A DNA stretch of 51,792 nucleotides, taken from assembly GCF_008033445.1 (NCBI RefSeq), contig NZ_VNKO01000021.1, forward strand, positions 1 to 51,792, written 5' to 3'. Positions 1 through 9,720 of the stretch are shown piece by piece; within the stretch, counting starts at the first letter, position 1; every line of letters starts with the position of its first letter. The stretch comes from Vulcaniibacterium gelatinicum (GTDB taxonomy: Bacteria > Pseudomonadota > Gammaproteobacteria > Xanthomonadales > Xanthomonadaceae). Position numbers and translations under genes: made by a program. Under the pieces are notes generated by a model. The model was given only the letters and a program-made list of their open reading frames with translations. It made no database searches and was not told the DNA's origin.

Positions 1-66
1 GATCGACGCACACCCGATCAGGTCTACTTCAAACCGCAACCGCAGCCGTTGCCCAAGGCTGCGTAA
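1..66 (+). CDS. IS3-family transposase, C-terminal end only (cut by window edge)
   Basis: The first 21 codons read as a protein tail containing RTPDQVYF and ending PLPKAA before TAA. The pattern R-T-P-D-x-V-Y-F near the very C-terminus is typical of the DDE integrase (OrfB) of IS3-family elements. The upstream part lies outside the window, so I cannot say whether the transposase is intact. It stands directly beside the stress-tolerance operon, so the insertion sequence may mark the left border of that island. The call rests on a short tail and is moderate. Confidence 0.55.
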   Translation, partial: DRRTPDQVYFKPQPQPLPKAA

Positions 67-130
67 CCCCGGCAGGAATCCACTTATCGAACCGGGCTGA
101 GCTGTTCAAACAAACGGGGCCACCTCTCGG
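67..130. mobile_element. probable right end of the IS3-type element
   Basis: About 60 bases separate the transposase stop from the non-repetitive leader of the next operon. They include the stretch AAACGGGGCCACCTCT near 113-128, which resembles the terminal inverted repeat of several IS3-family elements. The matching left repeat is outside the window, so the exact end and any target duplication cannot be fixed. Confidence 0.35.
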
Positions 131-390
131 GCGCTCGGTTACAACGTGAGGATCGGTGTTTGATCTGCGGCCGTGGGCGGCGCCCGCAAGGTCCCGATCA
201 ACCCACTGTCCCCTGCGCCGGACCGGCCCGCCCTGGCATACCGTCCTTGAAGATTTGAGTCACATCAATCGCCCAGCAGGTCGCTGGATGTTGACTCTTG
301 ACTTTCGGCATGTTAGGCGCAATATCTTGCAAAGTCTTGCAAGAATTTCCTCGAGCGAGGCCGCGTGACGACGGAACTTGTGGGGGTGGT
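131..390 (+). promoter_or_regulatory. leader/promoter region of the stress-tolerance operon
   Basis: This gene-free 260 bp precedes the operon. Two TTGACT hexamers (291-296 and 298-303) could be -35 boxes, but no good -10 box at 16-18 bp spacing is visible. The octamer TCTTGCAA occurs twice (325-332 and 335-342), with starts exactly 10 bp apart, so on the same face of the helix. The second copy extends into the palindrome CTTGCAAG (336-343). This looks like an operator, perhaps for the HTH protein encoded next. No convincing sigma-32 promoter was found. Confidence 0.35.
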
Positions 391-672
391 ATGACAGCGC
401 GCCAGCAGGCGATCTTCACACTCGACGAGTTGGCCGCCTACTTGAAAGTCGGCAAGCGGACGCTTTACCGGCTCGCCTCGCACGGGGAGATTCCGGCCTT
501 CAAGGTCGGCGGGACATGGCGGTTTCGTCAAAGTGAAATCGATCGATGGATCAATGATCAGATCCAAGCAGGCAGAATGAAGGAGGTGATACGCACAGAT
601 GAGCAGCCAAAGTCAGCGGAACACTCCGTGTCGTCTGGGCGCGCTGTCCGTCGCCGCAGGCAAACGGAGTGA
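391..672 (+). CDS. small HTH (MerR/excisionase-type) DNA-binding protein, first gene of the tLST
   Basis: This 93-residue protein has one helix-turn-helix domain at about residues 8-58. It contains FTLDELAAYLKV, then RTLYRLASHGEIPAFKVGG and WRFRQSEIDRWI, which is the excisionase/MerR-like fold of helix-turn-helix domain 17. The C-terminal 35 residues are basic and look disordered. The ATG at 391 was chosen because it sits directly before the conserved domain; longer upstream starts add unconserved sequence. A similar regulator opens known tLST operons. It probably acts as autoregulator or DNA-architecture factor; the paired TCTTGCAA repeats upstream are candidate binding sites. The exact role is inferred. 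Confidence 0.8.
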   Translation: MTARQQAIFTLDELAAYLKVGKRTLYRLASHGEIPAFKVGGTWRFRQSEIDRWINDQIQAGRMKEVIRTDEQPKSAEHSVSSGRAVRRRRQTE

Positions 673-707
673 GCGAGAGTCTTCAATTTTTCTTCTGGAG
701 GTGTGAC

Positions 708-1277
708 ATGGACATTGATTTCAAGAAATTGGCTCCCTGGAACTGGTTCAAGAAGGAGCAGGAAGAACAACAGAGCACTGCCTCGCTGCCGGTGCAGCGC
801 TATGACCTGCCGGTGGCGGGTGGGCCCGTCAGTCCCCTCCTGCAATTGCATCGCGAGATCGATCGCCTGTTCGACGACGCGTTTCGAGGCTTCGGTTTCC
901 CGACACTGGCCATGCCACGCTGGCCGTCGGAGTGGCCGGGCCTGCTGAAACCGGCGCTGGACATCCAGGAAACCGACAAGCAGTACAAGATTTCTTTGGA
1001 GGTTCCCGGCGTAGAGGAAAAGGACATCCAGATCACGCTCGACAACGACGTGCTGCTGGTGCGCGGTGAAAAGCGTCAGGAGCAGGAAAGCAAAGACGGT
1101 GGTTTCCACCGGGTGGAGCGCTCCTACGGCAGCTTTCAGCGCGCTCTGAACCTGCCGGCCGATGCCAACCAGGACACGATCAAGGCCGCTTTCAAGAACG
1201 GCGTGCTCACGATCACGATGGAAAAGCGCGAGGCCAGTGCCCCCAAGCAGGGGCGCTCGATCCCGATCAACGGTTGA
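708..1277 (+). CDS. hsp20: small heat-shock protein Hsp20 (sHsp20-GI type)
   Basis: This 189-residue holding chaperone would bind unfolding proteins in the cytoplasm without ATP and pass them to the ClpG disaggregase encoded next. The alpha-crystallin domain spans about residues 80-175, with LDIQETDKQYKISLEVPGV, then VRGEK and the motif GVLTITMEK. The N-terminal arm is long and rich in aromatic residues (WNWF, FRGFGFP), as expected for substrate binding. The C-terminal I-P-I (SIPING) is the classic I-x-I/V oligomerisation tail. A TGGAGG ribosome site lies just upstream of the ATG at 708. Position and tail match the tLST-encoded sHsp20. Confidence 0.9.
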   Translation: MDIDFKKLAPWNWFKKEQEEQQSTASLPVQRYDLPVAGGPVSPLLQLHREIDRLFDDAFRGFGFPTLAMPRWPSEWPGLLKPALDIQETDKQYKISLEVPGVEEKDIQITLDNDVLLVRGEKRQEQESKDGGFHRVERSYGSFQRALNLPADANQDTIKAAFKNGVLTITMEKREASAPKQGRSIPING

Positions 1278-1372
1278 CGCCGATCGGCTCGTCCTCCGAA
1301 AAAACCAGGTGAAGGTCGAGGCGCCGTGACCTTCGGCGCCTCGTCAAATCAGTCCTCTCAAGGAGCATCAGC

Positions 1373-4222
1373 ATGGTCAGAAAGCAATGCCAAGTCTGCG
1401 GCCAGCCCGCCACGGTGCGGGTGGAAGCCAATCTCAATGGTCGCCACAGCACCATGCTGTTGTGTGACGATCACTATCGCCAACTGGTGCGCCAGCAAAA
1501 GCGCACCGTCTCACCGCTGGAAGCCTTGTTCGGCTCGCGCAGCGGGCTGTTCGAAGACTTCCTTGGCAGCGACTTCTTCCGCATCGGTGACGACGCGCGG
1601 TCCATGGCGGCCGATACCGACGAGGTGGTCGATGCCTCGTTCGGCGAACCCGCCCCGGCCGGTACGGGCACCGCGCGCCGTCGCGGCAGTGGGCTCGCCA
1701 GCCGTATCAGCGAACAGTCCGAGGCCCTATTGCAGGAGGCCGCCCGACACGCTGCAGAGTTCGGGCGCGCCGAAGTCGATACCGAACACCTGCTGCTGGC
1801 GCTATCCGACAGCGACGTGGTCAAGACCATCCTGGGGCAATTCAAGATCAAGGTCGATGACCTCAAGCGCCAGATCGAATCCGAAGCCAAGCGCGGCGAT
1901 AAGCCGTTCGAGGGCGAGATCGGCGTGTCGCCCCGGGTCAAGGACGCGCTCAGCCGTGCTTTCGTGGCCTCCAACGAACTCGGCCACTCTTATGTCGGGC
2001 CGGAGCATTTCCTGATCGGGCTCGCCGAGGAAGGCGAAGGTTTGGCGGCCAACCTGCTGCGCCGTTACGGCCTCACGCCGCAAGCGCTGCGCCAGCAGGT
2101 AAGCAAGGTGGTCGGCAAAGGGGCCGAGGATGGCCGCGCCTCGACGCCGACCAACACGCCGGAACTCGACAAGTATTCGCGCGACCTCACCAAGATGGCG
2201 CGCGAGGGCAAGCTCGATCCGGTCATCGGCCGCGCGCAGGAGATCGAGACGACCATCGAAGTGCTGGCCCGGCGCAAGAAGAACAACCCGGTGCTGATCG
2301 GCGAGCCCGGCGTCGGCAAGACCGCCATCGTCGAAGGGCTGGCGCAGCGCATGGTCGCCGGCGAAGTGCCCGAGACGCTGCGCGACAAGCGTCTGGTCGA
2401 ACTCAACATCAACGCCATGGTGGCCGGCGCCAAGTACCGCGGCGAGTTCGAGGAGCGCGTGCAGAAGGTGCTCAAGGAAGTGACCGAGCACCAGGGCGAG
2501 CTGATTCTCTTCATCGACGAGGTGCACACCATCGTCGGTGCAGGCCAGGGTGGCGGCGAAGGCGGGCTGGACGTGGCCAACGTGTTCAAGCCGATGATGG
2601 CGCGCGGCGAACTGAACCTGATCGGCGCTACCACGCTCAACGAGTATCAGAAGTACATCGAGAAGGACGCCGCGCTGGAGCGTCGCTTCCAGCCGGTGAT
2701 GGTGCCCGAGCCGACCGTGGCGCAGACCATGATGATCCTGCGCGGCCTGCGCGACACCTTCGAGGCGCACCACAAGGTCAGCATCACCGAGGATGCGATC
2801 ATCGCCGCCGCCGAGTTGTCCGACCGCTACATCACCGCCCGCTTTCTGCCCGACAAGGCCATCGATCTGCTCGACCAGGCAGCCGCACGCGTGAAGCTGT
2901 CGGCCACGGCCCGCCCGGTGGCGGTGCAAGAGCTGGAGTCCGAACTGCACCAGCTGCGGCGTGAGCAGGACTATGTGGCGGCACGCAAGCAGTACGACAA
3001 GGCTGCTGAACTTGGCAAGCGCATCGAGGCCAAGGAAGCCGAACTCAAGAAGCTCGTCGAGGAATGGGAACGCGAGCGCGCCTCGGGCAGCGCCGAAGTC
3101 AAGGCCGAGCATGTCGCGCAGATCGTCTCGCGCCTGACCGGCATTCCGGTCAACGAGCTGACGGTGGAAGAACGCGAGAAGCTGCTGCATCTGGAGCAGC
3201 GGCTGCACGAGCGCCTGGTGGGCCAGGACGAAGCGGTGCGCGCGGTGGCCGATGCCGTGCGGTTGTCGCGCGCGGGCCTGCGCGAAGGCAGCAAGCCGGT
3301 GGCGACTTTTCTGTTCCTCGGGCCGACCGGCGTGGGCAAGACCGAGCTCGCCAAGGCGCTGGCCGAGTCCATCTATGGCGATGAAGGTGCGCTGCTGCGC
3401 ATCGACATGTCCGAGTACGGGGAACGCCATACCGTGGCACGCCTGGTGGGCGCGCCTCCGGGTTATGTGGGCTATGACGAGGGCGGCCAGCTCACCGAGA
3501 AGGTGCGTCGCAAGCCCTACAGCGTGTTGCTGCTGGACGAGATCGAGAAGGCTCACCCCGACGTCTACAACATCCTGCTGCAGGTGTTCGACGACGGGCG
3601 GCTCACCGACGGCAAGGGCCGGGTGGTGGATTTCACCAATACCATCATCATCGCCACCTCGAACTTGGGCTCGGACATCATCCAGCGTCGGCTGAAGGCC
3701 CGTGGCGCCGCCGGCGAGGAATACGAGAAGACCAAGGCCGAGGTGATGGACGTGCTGCGCGGACACTTCCGCCCCGAGTTCCTCAACCGCATCGACGAGA
3801 TCATCGTCTTCCATGCGCTGGGCAAGGAGGAGATCCGCCATATCGTCGGCCTGCAGCTCGATCGTGTGGCCCGCAACGCCGCCAGCCAGGGCGTGACGCT
3901 GACCTTCGATCAGACCTTGATCGATCACTTCGCGGAGGAAGGCTACAAGCCCGAGTTCGGCGCGCGTGAGCTCAAGCGGCTGATCCGCAGCGAGCTGGAG
4001 ACGGCACTGGCGCGTGAGATGCTGGGTGGCGGTATCGGCAAGGGCGATCACGTCAGCGCCCGCTGGGACGACAAGGCCGAACGGGTGGTCTTCGAGCGCC
4101 AGGAGCCACCCGCGAAGCCGGCCGAGCCTGAGAAGCCCGATGCCGCGAACGTGGCCGAGACGCCGCCGAGCGACGCGAGCAAGCCTGCGCGCAAGAAGAA
4201 GTCAGCGGGCGGCGAATCTTGA
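1373..4222 (+). CDS. clpK: ClpG/ClpK stand-alone AAA+ disaggregase
   Basis: This 949-residue Hsp100 protein is the central heat-resistance factor of tLST islands and dissolves protein aggregates using ATP. Residues 1-40 carry a zinc-finger-like segment (C6, C9, C31, H34) that sets ClpG apart from ClpB and ClpC. A Clp-N repeat domain follows at about 105-250. AAA-1 has Walker A GEPGVGKT at 310-317 and a FIDEVH Walker B. A short coiled middle domain precedes AAA-2, with Walker A GPTGVGKT at 650-657. The Lys/Pro-rich C-terminal tail of about 45 residues is typical of ClpG. I see no ClpP-docking IGF loop, in line with protease-independent action. AAGGAG precedes the ATG. Confidence 0.93.
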   Translation: MVRKQCQVCGQPATVRVEANLNGRHSTMLLCDDHYRQLVRQQKRTVSPLEALFGSRSGLFEDFLGSDFFRIGDDARSMAADTDEVVDASFGEPAPAGTGTARRRGSGLASRISEQSEALLQEAARHAAEFGRAEVDTEHLLLALSDSDVVKTILGQFKIKVDDLKRQIESEAKRGDKPFEGEIGVSPRVKDALSRAFVASNELGHSYVGPEHFLIGLAEEGEGLAANLLRRYGLTPQALRQQVSKVVGKGAEDGRASTPTNTPELDKYSRDLTKMAREGKLDPVIGRAQEIETTIEVLARRKKNNPVLIGEPGVGKTAIVEGLAQRMVAGEVPETLRDKRLVELNINAMVAGAKYRGEFEERVQKVLKEVTEHQGELILFIDEVHTIVGAGQGGGEGGLDVANVFKPMMARGELNLIGATTLNEYQKYIEKDAALERRFQPVMVPEPTVAQTMMILRGLRDTFEAHHKVSITEDAIIAAAELSDRYITARFLPDKAIDLLDQAAARVKLSATARPVAVQELESELHQLRREQDYVAARKQYDKAAELGKRIEAKEAELKKLVEEWERERASGSAEVKAEHVAQIVSRLTGIPVNELTVEEREKLLHLEQRLHERLVGQDEAVRAVADAVRLSRAGLREGSKPVATFLFLGPTGVGKTELAKALAESIYGDEGALLRIDMSEYGERHTVARLVGAPPGYVGYDEGGQLTEKVRRKPYSVLLLDEIEKAHPDVYNILLQVFDDGRLTDGKGRVVDFTNTIIIATSNLGSDIIQRRLKARGAAGEEYEKTKAEVMDVLRGHFRPEFLNRIDEIIVFHALGKEEIRHIVGLQLDRVARNAASQGVTLTFDQTLIDHFAEEGYKPEFGARELKRLIRSELETALAREMLGGGIGKGDHVSARWDDKAERVVFERQEPPAKPAEPEKPDAANVAETPPSDASKPARKKKSAGGES

Positions 4223-4239
4223 GTCATGGGGAGGCTGTC

Positions 4240-5670
4240 GTGTCCGACCCCAACGGGCTGACATGGGCAGCCACCCTCGTGTCGCTGGCGGTCGCCATTT
4301 CGGCGGCAGGGCACGCGGTCATCTACAAGCGTGACCCTCGATCGGCCACGCTGTGGGTGCTGCTGATCGCGCTGTTGCCGCTGGGCGGTTCGCTGTTGTA
4401 CTTGCTGTTCGGTATTAACCGCTACCAGCGGCGCGCGCGGCGGCTCTTCCCGGGGGCAGATCCTGCTGTTCAGCAGGACCTGTCGCCCACGATGCCCGAG
4501 GCTGTATCGCCGCCGCTTGCCGGTCTGGCCCACCTGGTGGGACGCGCCACCGGCCAGTCGCTGACCGGCGGCAACCGCATCGAGCCGCTCGTCGATGGCG
4601 AGCAGGCCTACCCGGCCATGCTCGCCGCCATCGAATCGGCGCGGCACAGCGTCGCGCTGGCTTCGTACATCTTCGACAGCCAAGGCATCGGGGCGCAGTT
4701 CGTCGATGCGCTGCGCCGGGCTCATGAGCGCGGCGTGCAAGTGCGGGTGCTGATCGACGACGTCTATGCCCGCTGGAGGCCCCGCAGCGCCTACCGCGCC
4801 TTGCAACGCGCCGGTGTTCCGGCGGCGACGTTCAACCCGACGTTGATTCCCGCGCGCCTGCATGCCGCGCATCTGCGCAATCACCGCAAGCTGCTGGTGA
4901 TCGATGGCGAGACGGGTTTCACCGGCGGCATGAACATCTTCAGCCCGTATTGGCGGCCCGATGCGCCGGAGCAGGCCTGTCACGATTTGCACTTTCGTCT
5001 GCGCGGGCCGGTGGTTGCGCATCTGATGCGGTGCTTCACCGATGATTGGTGCGATACCACGGGCGAGCGGCTCAGCAAGGGTTTCTGGGGCGAACCGCCC
5101 ACAACGGCTGATGAGCAAGGAACCTCTTGGGCGCGCGGCATCGAGGCCGGTCCCGATGAGGCCCTGGACAGGATGCGCTGGACCTTCATGGGCGCTTTGA
5201 GCGCGGCGAAGCATTCGGTGCGCATCTGGACACCTTACTTCGTGCCCGATCAGCCGATGATCGCGGCGCTGAGCACGGCCGCGTTGCGCGGCGTGCGCGT
5301 CGAGGTGCTGACGCCCGCAAACGGCGACCATCCCACGGTGCAATGGGCCGCGCGCGCCCACTACTGGCAGGTGCTGGAGCACGGTGTACGCATCTTCGAA
5401 CGGCCTGGCCCGTTCGACCACAGCAAGCTGATGCTGATAGACGGCCAGTGGTGCTGCCTGGGTTCGGCCAATTGGGATGCGCGCAGCCTGCGCCTCAACT
5501 TCGAGTTCAATGTGGAGGTGTACGACACCGCGCTGTCTACGCGGCTGGAATCCCTTTTTGATGCCGCCCGTGATGCGTCGGGCGAGATATCGGCGAAGGC
5601 GTTGCGCGCCCGCCCGCTGGCCATCCGCTTGCGCGACGGGGTGGCCCGTCTGTTCACCCCCATTCTCTAG
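4240..5670 (+). CDS. cls: phospholipase D / cardiolipin synthase-like membrane protein of the tLST
   Basis: This 476-residue protein has two N-terminal membrane segments (about residues 8-28 and 38-58; PLDc_N domain). Two PLD catalytic motifs follow: HRKLLVID in the first half and HSKLMLID in the second. The two-HKD layout is that of bacterial cardiolipin synthases, which join two phosphatidylglycerols at the inner membrane; the true substrate here is not shown. The GTG at 4240 is preferred because GGGGAGG lies 5 bp upstream. A TTG start at 4219 overlapping clpK would add seven residues. The gene follows clpK by 17 bp, the usual tLST arrangement, where it is thought to adjust membrane lipids under stress. 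Confidence 0.88.
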   Translation: MSDPNGLTWAATLVSLAVAISAAGHAVIYKRDPRSATLWVLLIALLPLGGSLLYLLFGINRYQRRARRLFPGADPAVQQDLSPTMPEAVSPPLAGLAHLVGRATGQSLTGGNRIEPLVDGEQAYPAMLAAIESARHSVALASYIFDSQGIGAQFVDALRRAHERGVQVRVLIDDVYARWRPRSAYRALQRAGVPAATFNPTLIPARLHAAHLRNHRKLLVIDGETGFTGGMNIFSPYWRPDAPEQACHDLHFRLRGPVVAHLMRCFTDDWCDTTGERLSKGFWGEPPTTADEQGTSWARGIEAGPDEALDRMRWTFMGALSAAKHSVRIWTPYFVPDQPMIAALSTAALRGVRVEVLTPANGDHPTVQWAARAHYWQVLEHGVRIFERPGPFDHSKLMLIDGQWCCLGSANWDARSLRLNFEFNVEVYDTALSTRLESLFDAARDASGEISAKALRARPLAIRLRDGVARLFTPIL

Positions 5671-5697
5671 CGACACGACTTGCGAGGAACATTGCTC

Positions 5698-7578
5698 ATG
5701 GAAAAGAAAGATCAATGGAACATTGGCTACTGGATCGTCGCCGGCCTGTTGCTGCTGACGCTGCAGAACTACTGGCAGGCGGCCAAGACCGTCGAGCCCG
5801 TGCCCTACAGCGAATTCGAGAAGGCGCTGGCCGAGGGGCGCATCGCCGAAGTGCTGGTGTCGGACCGCACGGTCACCGGGCGCCTGAAATCGCCGGACAG
5901 CCAGGGCAAGACCACCATCGTGGCCACCCGTGTCGAACCCGACCTGGCCGAGCGGCTGTCCAAGTACGACGTGCCTTACGCGCGGGTGGTGGAAAACACC
6001 TGGCTACGTGATGTGCTCTCCTGGATTCTGCCGGCGGTGGCCTTCTTCGGCGTCTGGTTCTTCCTGTTCCGCCGCTTCGCCGAGAAGCAGGGCATGGGCG
6101 GCTTCCTGAGCATCGGCAAGAGCCGCGCCAAGGTGTTCATGGAGAAGAACACTGGCGTGACCTTTGCCGATGTCGCTGGCGTCGATGAAGCCAAGGCGGA
6201 GTTGGTTGAGATCGTCGATTTCCTCAAGAATCCGCAGGAGTATGGACGGCTCGGGGCGCGCATCCCGAAAGGTGTGTTGCTGGTTGGCCCGCCCGGCACG
6301 GGCAAGACCCTGCTGGCCAAGGCCGTGGCGGGCGAGGCCGGGGTACCGTTCTTTTCCATCTCAGGCTCGGAGTTCGTCGAGATGTTCGTCGGCGTGGGTG
6401 CAGCGCGCGTGCGCGACCTGTTCGAGCAGGCCCGCGGGCAGGCGCCGGCCATCATCTTCATCGACGAGCTCGATGCGCTGGGCCGCGCGCGCGGCGTCGG
6501 CGGCCCCATCGGCGGCCACGACGAGCGCGAGCAGACCCTCAACCAGCTGCTCACCGAGATGGACGGCTTCGACAGCTCGGTCGGGCTGATCATCCTCGCC
6601 GCCACCAACCGCCCCGAAATCCTCGACCAGGCGCTGCTGCGCGCCGGTCGCTTCGACCGTCAGGTGCTGGTGGACCGGCCCGACAAGAAGGGGCGGCTGG
6701 ACATCCTGAAGGTTCATGTCAAGAAGGTGACGCTGGCCCAGGATGTAGACCTCGAACAGGTAGCCGCGCTGACCACGGGCTTTTCGGGTGCAGACCTCGC
6801 GAACCTGGTCAACGAGGCCGCGCTGGCCGCGACCCGGCGCAAAGCGTCCGCCGTGGAGTTGCAGGACTTCACCGCCGCCATCGAGCGCATCGTGGCGGGC
6901 CTGGAGAAGAAGAACCGCGTGCTCAATCCCAAGGAGCGGGAAACCGTGGCCTATCACGAGATGGGGCATGCGCTGGTGGCGCTGGCGCTGCCCGGCACCG
7001 ACCCCGTGCACAAGATCTCGATCATCCCGCGCGGCATCGGCGCGCTGGGCTACACGCTGCAACGCCCCACCGAAGACCGCTTCCTGATGACGCGCGCCGA
7101 CCTGGAGCACAAGATCGCCGTGCTGTTGGGCGGGCGCGCCGCAGAGAAGTTGGTGTTTGGCGAACTGTCGACCGGTGCCGCAGACGATCTGGCGCGGGCC
7201 ACCGACATCGCGCGCGACATGATCACCCGCTTTGGCATGGACGAGGGACTCGGCTACATCGCGTTTGAGGCGCAGCGGCCGCGTTTTCTCGACGTCCCCG
7301 AGCTGGCCCAAGGTGGTTGCCGGGTGGCGGAATCCACCCAGGCGCGCATCGATCAGGCGATCCGCGACATCGTGATGGGCGTGTTCGAGCGCGCCTACCG
7401 GATTCTCGATACCAACCGCGCGGTGCTGGAGCGCTGCGCGCGCGAACTGCTGGCGCGGGAAACCCTGGACGAAAACGACATCCGTCAGCTGACCCAGGGG
7501 CTGAAGTCCGAATCCCGCGAGTCGGCGCCCCCCCAGTCCGAAACCTCACTCTCTACATCCCAAGGGGCCACACCATGA
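5698..7578 (+). CDS. ftsH: FtsH-type membrane AAA+ zinc metalloprotease (tLST copy)
   Basis: This 626-residue protein has an N-terminal membrane anchor, a short periplasmic FtsH_ext region, a second membrane segment near residues 105-125, an AAA domain with Walker A GPPGTGKT (197-204), the second region of homology around [19 protein letters not shown], and an M41 protease domain with HEMGH (420-424). FtsH degrades misfolded membrane and short-lived cytosolic proteins. This island copy probably supplements the housekeeping one. GAGGAAC precedes the ATG at 5698, and the stop overlaps the thioredoxin start by ATGA, indicating translational coupling. The C-terminal tail (SQGATP end) is divergent and Ser/Thr-rich. 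Confidence 0.93.
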   Translation: MEKKDQWNIGYWIVAGLLLLTLQNYWQAAKTVEPVPYSEFEKALAEGRIAEVLVSDRTVTGRLKSPDSQGKTTIVATRVEPDLAERLSKYDVPYARVVENTWLRDVLSWILPAVAFFGVWFFLFRRFAEKQGMGGFLSIGKSRAKVFMEKNTGVTFADVAGVDEAKAELVEIVDFLKNPQEYGRLGARIPKGVLLVGPPGTGKTLLAKAVAGEAGVPFFSISGSEFVEMFVGVGAARVRDLFEQARGQAPAIIFIDELDALGRARGVGGPIGGHDEREQTLNQLLTEMDGFDSSVGLIILAATNRPEILDQALLRAGRFDRQVLVDRPDKKGRLDILKVHVKKVTLAQDVDLEQVAALTTGFSGADLANLVNEAALAATRRKASAVELQDFTAAIERIVAGLEKKNRVLNPKERETVAYHEMGHALVALALPGTDPVHKISIIPRGIGALGYTLQRPTEDRFLMTRADLEHKIAVLLGGRAAEKLVFGELSTGAADDLARATDIARDMITRFGMDEGLGYIAFEAQRPRFLDVPELAQGGCRVAESTQARIDQAIRDIVMGVFERAYRILDTNRAVLERCARELLARETLDENDIRQLTQGLKSESRESAPPQSETSLSTSQGATP

Positions 7579-8015
7579 GCGAACACCTTCACATCGTCTG
7601 CCCGCATTGCCAGTCCATCAACCGTGTGCCGGCCGCCAAGCTCGCGGATCAACCTAACTGTGGCCGCTGCCAGCAGCCCTTGTTCACGGGCGAGCCCATC
7701 GAGTTGACCACGGCGACATTCGGGCGCCACGTGGAGCGCAGCGATCTTCCTTTGCTTGTCGATTTCTGGGCGCCGTGGTGCGGGCCTTGCAAGATGATGG
7801 CACCGCAGTTTCAGCAAGCGGCGCGCCAGCTCGAACCCTGGATCAGGCTGGCGAAGGTGAACACCGAGGCTGAGCCGCACCTGGCCGCGCAGTTCGGTAT
7901 CCGCAGCATTCCGACGCTGGCCCTGTTCCAAGGTGGGCGGGAGATCGGGCGTCAGGCGGGCGCCATGGGCGCGCAGGACATCGTGCGCTGGGCAAAGGCG
8001 CAGGTTGGGCGCTGA
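7575..8015 (+). CDS. thioredoxin 2-type (TrxC-like) protein with zinc-ribbon N-terminus
   Basis: This 146-residue disulfide reductase has the thioredoxin active site W-C-G-P-C at 68-72, with [15 protein letters not shown] around it and the cis-proline motif IPTLALF later. Residues 9-32 hold two C-x2-C pairs (C9/C12 and C29/C32), a zinc ribbon that defines the Trx2/TrxC class, which is linked to oxidative stress. The start overlaps the ftsH stop (ATGA). A thioredoxin at this position is a fixed part of the tLST. It probably keeps cysteines reduced during heat or chlorine stress; the partner is not known from sequence. Confidence 0.92.
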   Translation: MSEHLHIVCPHCQSINRVPAAKLADQPNCGRCQQPLFTGEPIELTTATFGRHVERSDLPLLVDFWAPWCGPCKMMAPQFQQAARQLEPWIRLAKVNTEAEPHLAAQFGIRSIPTLALFQGGREIGRQAGAMGAQDIVRWAKAQVGR

Positions 8016-8018
8016 TCG

Positions 8019-8261
8019 ATGCAGAGCCTGCTGAGCGTCACGCTGATATTGCTAGTGGGGTGCAGTGTGGCGGCCGTGGTGACGGCTGCGTTCAGAGTAC
8101 CCACCTTGCTGGGTTATCAGCAGTCCTTTGCCGCAGCCCTTGGGTTGACGGAACAGGTAATGTCGGCGCTGGACATGCCGGCCGAGATAGTCGAACGAAA
8201 CATCAGTGCAATGCGCCATCGTCCCGACAGCGACAATTTCGCATGGAGTCCATCTGCATGA
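8019..8261 (+). CDS. small hypothetical membrane protein or lipoprotein of the tLST
   Basis: This 80-residue protein has one hydrophobic segment at residues 3-24 and a polar C-terminal half (MPAEIVERNISAMRHRPDSDNF). The segment contains LVGC, which fits a lipobox with Cys15 as the acylated residue, but the N-terminus lacks the usual basic residues. A plain membrane anchor is therefore equally possible. It starts three bases after the thioredoxin stop and overlaps psiE by ATGA, so it is translated in the operon. I do not recognise a family. Its coupling suggests a function tied to PsiE or to the envelope proteases downstream. Confidence 0.6.
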   Translation: MQSLLSVTLILLVGCSVAAVVTAAFRVPTLLGYQQSFAAALGLTEQVMSALDMPAEIVERNISAMRHRPDSDNFAWSPSA

Positions 8262-8755
8262 AGTCAACAGGCCGCAATCCATTTCAGGTCTTGCGTGACC
8301 AATGGGCCGTCATGAGTTTATACGAGCGCTTCGAGCAGGTCGTCGCCCTCGTGCTGTCGGCGGTGATTGCCGTCATCATCGTGGTGTCGCTGTTCCAGCT
8401 CATCTCTATCGTCTTCACGCTGCTGGTCCTCGATGCCTTCAATCCCCTGGACCACAAGGTGTTCCAGAGCGTGTTCGGCATGATCATGACGCTCTTGATC
8501 GCGATGGAGTTCAAACATTCCATCGTGCGCGTGGCGCTGCGCCGGGACAGCATCATCCAGGTCAAGACCGTGATCCTCATCGGCCTGATTGCGCTGGCGC
8601 GCAAGTTCGTGATCCTCGACCCCGAGGCCAGCCCTGGCAAGATCGCCGCGCTTGCAGGAGCCACACTGGCGCTCGGTGTCACTTACTGGTTGATGCGCGA
8701 GCGCGACGACCGTGCCGCCGAGACATCTGAGCATGACCCGTCATCATCCCAGTGA
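8258..8755 (+). CDS. psiE: PsiE-family inner-membrane protein (phosphate-starvation-inducible E)
   Basis: This 165-residue integral membrane protein has four hydrophobic segments (about residues 25-60, 70-85, 107-122 and 130-145). The PsiE signature features FEQVVALVLSAVIAVII, then the pattern FGMIMTLLIAMEFKHS, are clear. PsiE in E. coli is regulated by PhoB and cAMP-CRP; its biochemical role is unknown. In the tLST the gene regularly lies between the thioredoxin and protease genes, as here. The ATG at 8258 overlaps the preceding stop, and its own end overlaps the next start by GTGA, so it belongs to the same transcript. Confidence 0.85.
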   Translation: MKSTGRNPFQVLRDQWAVMSLYERFEQVVALVLSAVIAVIIVVSLFQLISIVFTLLVLDAFNPLDHKVFQSVFGMIMTLLIAMEFKHSIVRVALRRDSIIQVKTVILIGLIALARKFVILDPEASPGKIAALAGATLALGVTYWLMRERDDRAAETSEHDPSSSQ

Positions 8756-9696
8756 CCCGCGCGGCGTTGTTGCAACACCGCTGGCTCAACCGCCTGCAGA
8801 CCGGGCTGTTGGTCCTGACCCTGGTCGGGATCGCAGCCGCCGCAGGAAGCCTGCTGTTCGGGGAAAGCGGCCTGTGGCTCGCGCTGTTTGCAGTTGCAGG
8901 CACGTTGTTGCTGGAACCGGCAGCCGCATCCGCCTTGACCTTGCGCCTGTACCGCGCACGGGCTTTGCGCCCGCACGAAGCCCCGGAAATTTGGGCCCTG
9001 TTGCGCGAGCTGTCCGCCCGTGCCGGTTTGCCCGCCACGCCGGTGCCGCACTACGTGCCCAGTGCCGTCGTCAACGCCTTCGCCACCGGCTCGAAGCAGC
9101 ATGCATCGATCGCCCTCACCGATGGCCTGCTGCGCAACCTGAGTCCGCGCGAACTGGCGGGTGTGCTAGCGCACGAGGTCGCGCACATCGCTAATGAGGA
9201 TATGCGTGTCATGGGGCTGGCGGATTCCGTCAGTCGCCTCACGAGCCTGCTGGCTATGGTCGGACAGATCGCTATTGTGTTCAGCTTGCCCGCACTGCTG
9301 GCCGGCGCGGTGGCGGTCAATTGGCCTGGACTGCTTCTGCTGGCCGCCTCGCCCCAGCTGGCCCTGCTCGCACAGCTCGGCTTGTCTCGCGTGCGTGAGT
9401 TCGACGCTGACCGCCTCGCGGCGGAACTGACCGGCGACCCGCAAGGGCTGGCGTCCGCGCTGGCGAAAATCGAGCGGGTCAGCCGCTCCTGGCGTGCCTG
9501 GCTGTGGCCGGGATGGGGCAATCCCGAGCCTTCCTGGTTGCGCACGCATCCGGCAACGCAAGATCGCATCTCACGCCTGCTGACGTTGGCGCCTGGACCA
9601 GCAACAGCCTTGCCGTTTCACGCGCCCCATTTCTTGCCGGAATCCGCTGTGACGCCGCGCCCGCCGCGCTGGCGCCCGAGCGGGCTATGGCGCTGA
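8752..9696 (+). CDS. HtpX-like M48 family membrane zinc metalloprotease
   Basis: This 314-residue protein has two N-terminal transmembrane segments (about 15-35 and 40-60). The M48 catalytic motif HEVAH is at residues 141-145, with a downstream third-ligand region REFDADRLAAEL, followed by further hydrophobic segments at about 170-205. HtpX-type proteases cut misfolded inner-membrane proteins and overlap functionally with FtsH. The GTG start at 8752 overlaps the psiE stop. Downstream, the Pro-rich C-terminus (TPRPPRWRPS) is not conserved. The neighbours FtsH and DegP make up a three-protease envelope quality-control set. Confidence 0.87.
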   Translation: MTRAALLQHRWLNRLQTGLLVLTLVGIAAAAGSLLFGESGLWLALFAVAGTLLLEPAAASALTLRLYRARALRPHEAPEIWALLRELSARAGLPATPVPHYVPSAVVNAFATGSKQHASIALTDGLLRNLSPRELAGVLAHEVAHIANEDMRVMGLADSVSRLTSLLAMVGQIAIVFSLPALLAGAVAVNWPGLLLLAASPQLALLAQLGLSRVREFDADRLAAELTGDPQGLASALAKIERVSRSWRAWLWPGWGNPEPSWLRTHPATQDRISRLLTLAPGPATALPFHAPHFLPESAVTPRPPRWRPSGLWR

Positions 9697-9720
9697 TTGT
9701 CTATCAACAGGAGACTTCTC

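Noticed and set aside
1802-5715. Long minus-strand frames across clpK and the PLD-like gene
   Set aside because: Shadow frames of GC-rich coding sequence without domains; they oppose well-identified genes.
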